DNA of 64,000 nucleotides. Origin: Pseudomonadota bacterium. Lineage in GTDB: Bacteria; Pseudomonadota; Gammaproteobacteria; Steroidobacterales; Steroidobacteraceae. The first letter of the stretch is position 1, and every line of letters begins with the position of its first letter. Shown here one piece after another: positions 45,697-53,342 of this stretch. Both the position numbers and the translations under genes were made by a program. The notes below the pieces were generated by a model. The model had not been told where the DNA came from. It did no database searches and worked only from the letters and a program-made list of their open reading frames with translations. Location: contig JADJBE010000003.1 of NCBI GenBank assembly GCA_016703895.1, forward strand, positions 1 to 64,000. The letters run 5' to 3'.

Positions 45697-47094
45697 ATGA
45701 GGAGCCGAACCGAGACCATGTCGCCCGTCGATCGTGCCTGGTTGCTGATGGAGCGCCGCACGAATCCCATGATGGTTGTGGCACTGATAGTTCTGCGTCG
45801 CCGGCTGACGATCACGGCGCTGCGTCGAATCGTCACTGAGCGCTTCCTGCCCTACGAGCGATTTCGCTACCGGCCGGTCAACGACTATGTCTCGGCTAGT
45901 TGGGTTCGCGACGAGGATTGGGATCTAACAGCGTTGGTCCATCGTGTCGGATTGCCCGCACCAGCCGGTCAAGCAGAACTGGAGGAACTGGCCAGTGAAC
46001 TCGCCAGCGCTCCGTTGCCGCCGACACGACCAATGTGGTCGTTTCATCTGGTCGAGAACTACCAGCGTGGTAGCGCCGTGTTGATACGCATCCATCATTG
46101 CTACGCAGACGGCATCGCCCTCGTACGTGTCATGTTCTCATTGACCGATCAGGCTGCAAGTCTCGGTGCGGTGCCACCCGCAGACGCCGACTCAGGCAAG
46201 CGCGACGAGTCCGGGGGTGGCTGGTTCGATTCAATCGACGCACTGTATCAGCCGTTTTCAGGCCTAATTGAACGCGGCTTACACTTGATGTTGCATCCAA
46301 CCGAGGCAGCTGCAGCCGCACGTGGTACGGCGGAGATCGCAACGGAGCTGGGTAATCTCGCTACGCTCAGCGCGGACCCTGCGACACGGTTGAAGGGCGT
46401 GCTGAGCGCCAGCAAGCGCGTTGCTTGGGTTGAGCCGTTGCCGCTCTTGGAAGTGCGCACGCTCGCTAAAGTGCTGGGGTGCACGATCAATGATGTATTG
46501 ATGTCCACCTTGGCCGGCGCGATTGGACGCTATCTGGAGGATTGCGGTGAGGAGTCCGAAGGCCTCACGATTCGAGCAGCAGTGCCGGTCAATTTGCGGC
46601 GCCCCGGTGCATCGGTGACGGCGCTCGGCAATCAGTTCGGCTTGGCATTTGTTGATTTGCCAATTGGCGTGCGGCATCCGATCCAGCGTCTATATGCCAT
46701 GCATGACGCGATGGCCAAGGTGAGGAAGTCGCAGCAACCACTGGTCTCTTTCGGTTTGCTGGCGGCCCTCGGTTGTATGCCGTCGCCGCTCGAGGAACGC
46801 GCAGTTGAAGCGCTGAGCGCGAAAGCTACTGCGGTCGTGTCGAACCTGCCGGGGCCTCAACAAGAGCTGAGTATGGCGAGCGCGCCGATCTCGCAGCTAT
46901 TATTCTGGGTGCCGCAGTCGGGCAGTATCGGCATCGGTGTCAGCATTCTGAGCTATGCGGACCACGTGCAGTTCGGCGTGATAGCTGATAGCAATCTCGT
47001 TCCGCGGCCAGGCGAGCTCGCGGCACACTTCGCGCAGGAGTTCGAGCGATTGATGTTAATCACGTTACTTGGCGCGCCGCCACCGACCAGATAG
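45697..47094 (+). CDS. Wax ester synthase/diacylglycerol acyltransferase (WS/DGAT)
   Basis: This is an acyltransferase of 458-465 aa with the N-terminal MSPVDRAWLLMERRTNPMM, the active site IRIHHCYADGIALV (HHxxxDG), the PVNLRRPG motif followed by GNQFGLAFVDLPIG, and the C-terminal VSNLPGPQQ. It esterifies fatty alcohols or diacylglycerol with acyl-CoA, making storage lipid. Family homology begins at ATG 45718. ATG 45697 has no ribosome site, while GAGGAG at 45698-45703 is 14 bases before 45718, so the shorter start is plausible. It is divergent from the acyl-CoA reductase. Confidence 0.9.
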   Translation: MRSRTETMSPVDRAWLLMERRTNPMMVVALIVLRRRLTITALRRIVTERFLPYERFRYRPVNDYVSASWVRDEDWDLTALVHRVGLPAPAGQAELEELASELASAPLPPTRPMWSFHLVENYQRGSAVLIRIHHCYADGIALVRVMFSLTDQAASLGAVPPADADSGKRDESGGGWFDSIDALYQPFSGLIERGLHLMLHPTEAAAAARGTAEIATELGNLATLSADPATRLKGVLSASKRVAWVEPLPLLEVRTLAKVLGCTINDVLMSTLAGAIGRYLEDCGEESEGLTIRAAVPVNLRRPGASVTALGNQFGLAFVDLPIGVRHPIQRLYAMHDAMAKVRKSQQPLVSFGLLAALGCMPSPLEERAVEALSAKATAVVSNLPGPQQELSMASAPISQLLFWVPQSGSIGIGVSILSYADHVQFGVIADSNLVPRPGELAAHFAQEFERLMLITLLGAPPPTR

Positions 47095-47099
47095 TGCGC

Positions 47100-47881
47100 T
47101 CACTGTAGCTGTGCCCGCGCGCGGAGGATGTCGAGGTGTTCCATGGCATCCGCTGGCGGGAGTTTCGACGCAGTCGTATAGAGCTTATTAGCCTGTGCAG
47201 CGTGGCGCTTTGAGTCGAGTAGTGTCAGCCCATGCGCATATTCGACCAGCGCGATCGCGGAGTCTGGCACGAGCTTGAGTGCGGTGTCGAAATGCCTGAG
47301 ACAGGCATCTTTGGATACGCCGAAGGTCAGTCCACCGGCCAGTGCTCCCAGCTTGCCGATAATTTCCGCGTGATAGAGTCCTAACGCAATATGCGCATCG
47401 GCATGTTTGGGCTCAAGCTCTAGCGTTCTGTCCAAGCAAGCGCGCAATCGCGTCGCGTGTCCCTCAGCAAGCGCTTTGACAATCGAAATTCTTTGACTGA
47501 GGCGTCCGCCAACGAACGCAAGCGTGTAGTGCGTATTGGCGTGGTTCCGGCAATTCCTCGGCAGCGTGCTCGCCAAGCGCAACGGCGGATTGCAGGAGAT
47601 CGCGCGCGATCCTCGTCGGGTTCCACATACGTAGCGTAGACGCCACAAGCCTTGTTTGCGACAACTGCGCCTAGCGCACCCAGTTTGCCGCCTGCCTCAA
47701 TTGCGGCGCCGAAATCGCCGACATGGAATGCACGCCATGCGTCGACGAGTGCCGCCGTGGAGCGGGGCCAAGGCTCGCAATCACCTCTATGCAATCGCGA
47801 CCAGCTGTTTTTGAGCTTGTTCCCAGCGTAGCAATATGCTGCCGAGTCGTATGGAAAACGCTTCCACTTCTTGGTAGCCAC
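47100..47881 (-). pseudogene. Tetratricopeptide-type conserved protein with two frameshifts
   Basis: Three frames must be joined: ATKKWKRFPYDSAAYCYAGN to about YVEPDEDRAR, then DLLQSAVALGEHAAEELPE, then ANTHYTLAFVGGRLSQRISI to RARAQLQ. The joined protein of about 260 aa has TPR-like helical pairs (AWRAFHVGDFGAAIEAGGKLG, LELEPKHADAHIALGLYHAEI, FDTALKLVPDSAIALVEYAHG). Breaks lie near 47610 and 47545. No catalytic domain is visible. Probably a scaffold or regulatory protein; role unknown. It is convergent with the WS/DGAT gene. Confidence 0.65.
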
Positions 47882-48050
47882 CTCAACCGCCCTTTGTCAT
47901 CGGAAAGTACGCATCGCAGCGAGTGCCCTATCGTCAGATACTAGTGGAACTGGTAGAGAAGCGAAATGTGATTGTTACGGACGCCTCGTTCGATCGAATA
48001 CTTCTTCGAGCATTTCTAGACCGGCAACCGCGTCGTGAGGAGAGCAAACA

Positions 48051-48566
48051 ATGGCTAAGGCAAAGAAAAAGGGTAGTCGGGCGGGCGCTGGTCACAGCAT
48101 CACGCAGGGCGAGATGCTTGAAACCGTGCACCACATCTGGCTCGCCGGCGTCGGTGCGCTGGCAAATGCCAAGAAGGACGGGCCGCAGGTTTTCGAGAAG
48201 TTGCTGGCCGAAGGTGCCCGTATCCATGAATCCAGTCGCAAGGCTGCCGATGAGGCGGTTCGATCCGCTCTCGAGCAAGTGCAGACGACCGTGAGTGAGC
48301 GCATGAAGGGGGCGCAGTCGCAAGCGACCGAGGCTTTCGACAGTCTTGAGAAGATTTTTCAGACGCGGGTTCATCGCGTGCTGCATCAGCTCGGCGTTCC
48401 AAGCTCTGATGAGATTGCGGCTTTGTCCAAGCGAGTCGATGCGCTCAACGAGAGTGTCGGTCGAATGTCGGGCGCGAGACGCAGCCCGGCGAAATCCCGC
48501 AAGAAAACTGCCACCCAATCTCGATCGCCGCGCAAGACTGCAAGCCGGCGCAAACGCGCCGCCTAG
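48051..48566 (+). CDS. Phasin family (PhaF/PhaI-like) granule-associated protein
   Basis: This 171-aa protein has the phasin core TVHHIWLAGVGALANAKKDG, FEKLLAEGARIHE and a long amphipathic helix. A hinge follows (LHQLGVPSSDEIAALSKRVDALNE) and a Lys/Arg/Ala-rich histone-like tail (about residues 140-171), as in PhaF. It should coat polyhydroxyalkanoate or neutral-lipid granules and may bind DNA through the basic tail. GAGGAG precedes ATG 48051. No PHA synthase lies in the window, so the granule may be wax ester. It is first in a five-gene plus-strand run. Confidence 0.85.
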   Translation: MAKAKKKGSRAGAGHSITQGEMLETVHHIWLAGVGALANAKKDGPQVFEKLLAEGARIHESSRKAADEAVRSALEQVQTTVSERMKGAQSQATEAFDSLEKIFQTRVHRVLHQLGVPSSDEIAALSKRVDALNESVGRMSGARRSPAKSRKKTATQSRSPRKTASRRKRAA

Positions 48567-48571
48567 GTTGC

Positions 48572-49812
48572 ATGCTCACACTGCAGCGCGCGAGTCAGGG
48601 GCGCCGCAGCGGACGATCGATCGGGCTGGCACTTGCTGGCGGCGGCCCACTCGGGGCGTTTTACGAGCTCGGTGCGCTGCACGCATTGAGCGAGGCTGTT
48701 GATGGCCTGGACTTGACGGCGTTAGACGTCTATGTCGGTGTAAGCTCCGGATCGATAGTCGCCGCCGCGTTGGCAAACGGTTTCGATACCACCACGATGG
48801 ATCGATATTTATTACTAACGATTCGAGCCGCTATCCGTTCGCGCCGAGTTTATTTGTTCGTCCAGCTGTCGCTCAATATATGGCGCGCGCGGTCCGGCTG
48901 CCGGCGCTACTTAGCCGCGCCCTGCGTGATTACGCCAGCGATCCTGTCCATGCGGTTTGGGCGGGGGCAATGGGCACACTGATGCACGCCGTCCCTGTCT
49001 CCCTGTTCGACAACGAACCAATCGGCGAATTTTTGGGGGAGCTATTCAGCTCGCCGGGGCACACCGACGATTTCCGTAAGCTACGAACTAAGTTGTTTGT
49101 TGTATCGACTAACCTCAATACTGGCATCGCGGTGCGGTTCGGTGAACCTGGTTTCGATGACGTGCCGATCTCGCGGGCGATCATGGCCAGCACGGCACTG
49201 CCTGGCTTGTATTCGTCAGTGCAGATCGACGGTCAGTCGTATGTGGACGGCGCCCTCAATCGCACTATGAATGCATCGCTTGCGTTCGACGCGGGCTGTG
49301 ATTTGGTTCTGTGCGTCAATCCGTTGGTCCCATTTGATGCAATGGATGGTCCTGAGGAGTCGCGCGTGGATCTAGCCCGCTCGAGCTTGGCAACGATTCT
49401 GTCGCAGATGTTTCGTGCGATGATCCAGTCGCGAATGCAGGTTGGCATGGCCAATTATCAGACGCGGTATCCGGCAGCGGATCAGGTGTTGTTCGAACCG
49501 GATCGAAACGACGCGCGCATGTTCTTCGTCAACGTGTTTCGATATGCAGACCGTCAACAGCTGGTCAATCATGCCTATCAGCGGATGCGGTACGACCTGC
49601 GACGTCACAGCGACGAGCTTGCCCCGGTTTTGGCTCGACACGGAATGTCGTTGCGTCAGGATGTGCTGCGGGATCGTCGCCGGCGGTTTTCGACCGCGGT
49701 CGTCGAGCGCGCCACGGCCGCGCGCCGAGTCACACGAGATCTCTCAGATACGCTAAGTCGGTTGGAGATCGAATTGAAACGGTTGGAGGCCAGGGATCGG
49801 CGGTCACGATGA
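48572..49812 (+). pseudogene. Patatin-like phospholipase, frameshifted
   Basis: The N-terminal frame carries LALAGGGPLGAFYELGALHAL (oxyanion loop) and the nucleophile motif VGVSSGSIVAA. After about 48812 the frame changes. The continuation NDSSRYPFAPSLFVRPAVAQ runs into LRTKLFVVSTNLNTG, STALPGLYSSVQIDG and the catalytic Asp motif YVDGALN, with a coiled-coil-like basic C-terminus. A one-base loss explains the break. The total of about 413 aa fits bacterial patatins acting on lipid droplets or phospholipids. It follows the phasin gene by five bases and overlaps the hydrolase gene. Confidence 0.82.
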
Positions 49813-50783
49813 CCGCTCTTTTTTGGCGCGGCGTTGTCTTGGCACAGTTAGTGCTTGCCTTGGTCGCGGCGTGGTATGCCGCGCCGATACTCAGTCGTGC
49901 GTGGCAGCTCGAGCAATGGCTCGTTGCGGCGATCAGCGCAGTCGTCTTTATTGCTGTCATTCAACTCACGTTTGCGGCTGGCACACTGTTGGTGGCGGCG
50001 GCGTATGAAGAGCCTTCGACCTTGGCATCAGGCAGTCTGTTGTCTAGCAGTGCGCGGCGGCTCCGCGTCGCTTGCAGTGAGGCGGCTGTATTTGCCGTCT
50101 GTCAGTGCTTGATGGCAATGGAACCGTGGCTCTCGATGACGCATAGCGCCGCTCCGCGTGGGAAATTGAGACCGGTTCTGCTGCTGCATGGCGTTCTTTG
50201 CAACCGTGCGGTTTGGTGGTTGTTGCGACGCCGACTGGTTGCAGCGGGATTTGGTCCGGTCCGCGCGGTCAATCTCGAGCCGGCGCACGCTTCCATTGAT
50301 TTACTGGCGATTCAGGCTCGGCAGGCGATCGTTGCGCTGAGTGCCGAGGTTTCCGCTGTGCCCGTTGTAGTTGTTGCACACAGTATGGGTGGTTTGGTTG
50401 CGCGAGCCGCGCTGAGCGCAATGGATCAAGAAATCGATACGCCGCCAGTGGCGCAGGTGATTACGCTTGGTACACCGCATCGCGGCAGTGAAACTGCTCG
50501 GCTGTGTCGCGGCGCGGCGTGTCGGCAGATGAGAATCGGGTCCAGCTGGTTGGCGGCCATAAACCTCGAGCGGCCGCACCGTCGTGTCACTGCGATGACG
50601 TCTATCTACAGTATTGACGATAATCTCGTCGTGCCCCGCGCGAGTGCGCGTCTTCCGGGTAGCCAAGCATTGGCAGTAACGGGAATCGGGCATTTTGGCC
50701 TTCTATGGTCACGCCAGGTTGCCAAGCTGGTTATCCAGCAACTCGAGTCGACTGCCCCATCAGTCGCGCGGGTATCCCAATGA
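49809..50783 (+). CDS. Membrane-anchored alpha/beta hydrolase (lipase-like)
   Basis: This 324-aa protein has two N-terminal membrane helices (VVLAQLVLALVAAWYAAPIL and a second at about residues 40-65). An alpha/beta-hydrolase domain follows, with PVLLLHGVLC, the nucleophile elbow VVAHSMGGLVA, ITLGTPHRGS, the acid region YSIDDNLVVP, and the His in GIGHFGLL. It resembles triacylglycerol lipase/PGAP1-like enzymes. It is coupled by ATGA to patatin upstream and to the FFLEELY-type gene downstream, suggesting a role in lipid turnover. Confidence 0.85.
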   Translation: MTALFWRGVVLAQLVLALVAAWYAAPILSRAWQLEQWLVAAISAVVFIAVIQLTFAAGTLLVAAAYEEPSTLASGSLLSSSARRLRVACSEAAVFAVCQCLMAMEPWLSMTHSAAPRGKLRPVLLLHGVLCNRAVWWLLRRRLVAAGFGPVRAVNLEPAHASIDLLAIQARQAIVALSAEVSAVPVVVVAHSMGGLVARAALSAMDQEIDTPPVAQVITLGTPHRGSETARLCRGAACRQMRIGSSWLAAINLERPHRRVTAMTSIYSIDDNLVVPRASARLPGSQALAVTGIGHFGLLWSRQVAKLVIQQLESTAPSVARVSQ

Positions 50784-51493
50784 GCACGACGAGCCAGACG
50801 ATCGTGTCCCATCTCGAGCGCAAGGAAGCGCTAGCAGCGGCGCTTGCACGGGACAGCGAACTGGGCGAACGGGTGCGTCAGCTGCAGGAGTGGCAAGCCC
50901 GGCGACTCGCGACGACCTATGAGGACCTACTGGCGGAGTCGACCTATAGTGCTGCGCTGCGGTTCTTTCTCACCGACTTGTATGGTCCACACGATTTCTC
51001 GCCGCGTAACCGGGAGTTGCGGCGCGCGTGGCATTCAATGGAGCGTGCGTTGCCTGATGCGGCATTGCACGTGCTGTGCGATGCACTCGAACTGGAATTA
51101 CTGACGCTGCAGCTCGACGCCGCGCTCGCTCGTGCCTTGCCATCCGAATGCATCGAGACCGAGTCGTACTCGGTCGCATATCGCGCCGTCGGGCGAGGAC
51201 AGGACAGAAACAGACAAATTGTTCTGATTGTTGGACTTGCACGTCGCCTGAGCGGGCTCATGCGTCATGCCTGGATTGGGAAGATGTTGCGCCTTGCGCG
51301 CGGGCCGGCACGCGCAGCGGGGCTGGGTTCCTTGCAAGGGTTCCTCGAGCGCGGGTTCGAGGCCTTTCGCGGGGTGAGTGATCCTCAGACGCTCGCTGCG
51401 ACGATCGAGCTGCGAGAGCGAACGATCATGCGCAAGTTGCTAAACGGCGAGCGGGATCCGTTCGTGCTGGATTCAAGCCATGCCATCGCGTAG
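50780..51493 (+). CDS. FFLEELY-motif-type protein
   Basis: This 237-aa helical protein contains ALRFFLTDLYGPHDFSPRN, close to the FFLEELY motif after which a conserved hypothetical family is named. It also has HVLCDALELELLTLQLDAAL and a C-terminal LGSLQGFLERGFEAFRGV. No catalytic motif is seen. It is translationally coupled to the hydrolase (ATGA at 50780-50783) and overlaps the GMC gene by 14 bases, so it is part of the lipid module. Function unknown. Confidence 0.7.
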   Translation: MSTTSQTIVSHLERKEALAAALARDSELGERVRQLQEWQARRLATTYEDLLAESTYSAALRFFLTDLYGPHDFSPRNRELRRAWHSMERALPDAALHVLCDALELELLTLQLDAALARALPSECIETESYSVAYRAVGRGQDRNRQIVLIVGLARRLSGLMRHAWIGKMLRLARGPARAAGLGSLQGFLERGFEAFRGVSDPQTLAATIELRERTIMRKLLNGERDPFVLDSSHAIA

Positions 51494-53114
51494 GTCAGCG
51501 TATGACTACGTGATCGTCGGGGCCGGATCGGCCGGCTGCGTGCTCGCGAATCGATTGACTGAGGACCGCGACACGACTGTTTTGTTAGTCGAGGCGGGTG
51601 GGCGTGACCTCAATCCATTCATTCATATGCCGGCTGGGATCGCGAAACTCGTTGGGGATCGGCGGATCGATTGGCAGTTCTATACAGAGCCTGAACGCCA
51701 GTTGGCTGGGCGGCGCTTGTATTGGCCTCGTGGCAGAGTGCTCGGCGGCAGCAGCTCGATCAATGCGATGTGCTACACGCGCGGCGCGGCCGCAGACTAT
51801 GATGAATGGGCGGCGATGGGGCTCACGCAGTGGGGCTACCGCAATGTCCTGCCCTATTTCCGCAAGGCAGAGCGGCATGTGGGCGGTGCCAGCGAGTACC
51901 ACGGTGATCACGGTCCGCTCGTCGTCGAAGATCTACGCTACAGAAATCCACTGAGCACGGTATTCGTTGAGGCTGCGGCCGCGAGCGGCATGCCACGCAA
52001 CGATGATTTCAATGGCGTGCGCCAGGAAGGCTTTGGATACTACCAAGTGACACAGAACCGCGGTCGTCGTTGCAGTGCCGCAACGGCGTATCTGCATCCT
52101 GTGCGGAAGCGGCCCAACCTCACCGTCATCACTCGGGCGACGACCACGCGCGTTCTCGTCGAGCGCGGTCGGGCCGTCGGTATTGAGTACAGGCATCGCG
52201 GCCAGACTCATTCCGTCCATGTTGAGCGAGAGGTGCTGCTTGCAGCGGGTGCCGTCAGCTCGCCGCAACTGCTCATGCTGTCCGGCATCGGGCCTCCGGC
52301 AGAGCTTGAGGTGTGGGACATTCCCGTTGCTGCGGCACTCAACAGCGTCGGCGAAAATCTGCAGGACCATCTTGATTTCTGTACCTTGCAGAAGTGTACC
52401 CAGCCGATCACTTACGACTTCGGCATTCTGGGCGAACTCGCAGTTGGTCTGCGTTACCTCGCGACTCGCTCCGGTCCCGGCGTGAGCAACGTTGCTGAGG
52501 CAGGCGGATTTGCTCGTTCGCCGCTTGCGCCTGATGAGCGTGCTGACTTGCAGTTTCATTTTGTTCCGGCGCAGCTCGATGATCATGGTCGGAATCGATT
52601 GCCCGGACACGGCTATACGTTGCACGTCTGCGTTCTGCGGCCGGAGAGTCGCGGCAGGATCTTGCTGCGGTCGGCATCGGTGGCGGATCCACCGCGGATA
52701 GAGGCGAACTACCTATCGGACGAACGCGATTTGGCACAGCTGGTCAGTGGCGTGCGGTTGTCGCGGGAGATCCTTGCGGCGGCCCCGTTCGATCCGTATC
52801 GCGGCGCCGAGGTCTTTCCTGGTAGCGGCGCACAGACGGATCAGGAGCTTGCCGCCGTCATCCGCGAGAAAGCGGAGACTATCTACCATCCTGTCGGGAC
52901 GTGCCGAATGGGCATAGACGCCGACTCAGTAGTCGACGCGGAGTTGCGGGTGCGGGGGATTGAACGGCTGCGGGTAATCGATGCGTCGGTGATGCCGAGT
53001 CTGATCGGCGGAAATACTAACGCGCCGACGATCATGATCGCTGAGAAAATAGCTGACATCTTGCGCGGCCGAACGCCCGAGGGACAATCCCAGGCGCCAA
53101 TTTTTGCACCGTAG
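51480..53114 (+). CDS. GMC-family FAD alcohol dehydrogenase/oxidase
   Basis: This 544-aa glucose-methanol-choline oxidoreductase has DYVIVGAGSAGCVLANRLTE (FAD), the signature GRVLGGSSSINAMCYTRG, LLAAGAVSSPQLLMLSGIG (second GMC signature), and the C-terminal IYHPVGTCRMG His and GGNTNAPTIMIAEK Asn. It is closest to the choline dehydrogenase/AlkJ group. In this setting a long-chain alcohol is the most sensible substrate (oxidising fatty alcohol released from wax esters), but this is inference. Confidence 0.88.
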   Translation: MPSRRSAYDYVIVGAGSAGCVLANRLTEDRDTTVLLVEAGGRDLNPFIHMPAGIAKLVGDRRIDWQFYTEPERQLAGRRLYWPRGRVLGGSSSINAMCYTRGAAADYDEWAAMGLTQWGYRNVLPYFRKAERHVGGASEYHGDHGPLVVEDLRYRNPLSTVFVEAAAASGMPRNDDFNGVRQEGFGYYQVTQNRGRRCSAATAYLHPVRKRPNLTVITRATTTRVLVERGRAVGIEYRHRGQTHSVHVEREVLLAAGAVSSPQLLMLSGIGPPAELEVWDIPVAAALNSVGENLQDHLDFCTLQKCTQPITYDFGILGELAVGLRYLATRSGPGVSNVAEAGGFARSPLAPDERADLQFHFVPAQLDDHGRNRLPGHGYTLHVCVLRPESRGRILLRSASVADPPRIEANYLSDERDLAQLVSGVRLSREILAAAPFDPYRGAEVFPGSGAQTDQELAAVIREKAETIYHPVGTCRMGIDADSVVDAELRVRGIERLRVIDASVMPSLIGGNTNAPTIMIAEKIADILRGRTPEGQSQAPIFAP

Positions 53115-53342
53115 CGACGGCGTTGACTGCCAGCACGTCTGGAGCCACTGCTGACAAGAGAAACATATCGCCAGCGACGGATTCCCGCACGTCGCCGGCA
53201 AGCAGCTCAAGGGTGGCGTCGTGTATTGCCTGTTCGCGGCGGGCGCACTCGCGCTGTTTCCTTGCAGCAATTCCCAGCAGAGTCTCGCGATGTCATCGAC
53301 GACTAGGACTAACAGTAATATCACAATCAATAGTCATGAGAT
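53115..53342. other. 228-base gap between GMC and phosphoketolase genes
   Basis: No complete gene is seen. On the minus strand a frame containing ARREQAIHDATLELLAGD then VRESVAGDMFLLSAVAPDV looks helical and protein-like but has no good start. It could be the remnant of a gene downstream of phosphoketolase. I looked for acetate kinase motifs and found none. Confidence 0.3.

Noticed and set aside
53115..53342. Possible acetate kinase downstream of phosphoketolase
   Set aside because: Only about 230 bases are available, and none of the acetate kinase motifs (such as the N-terminal NAGSSSxK) is present in any frame.
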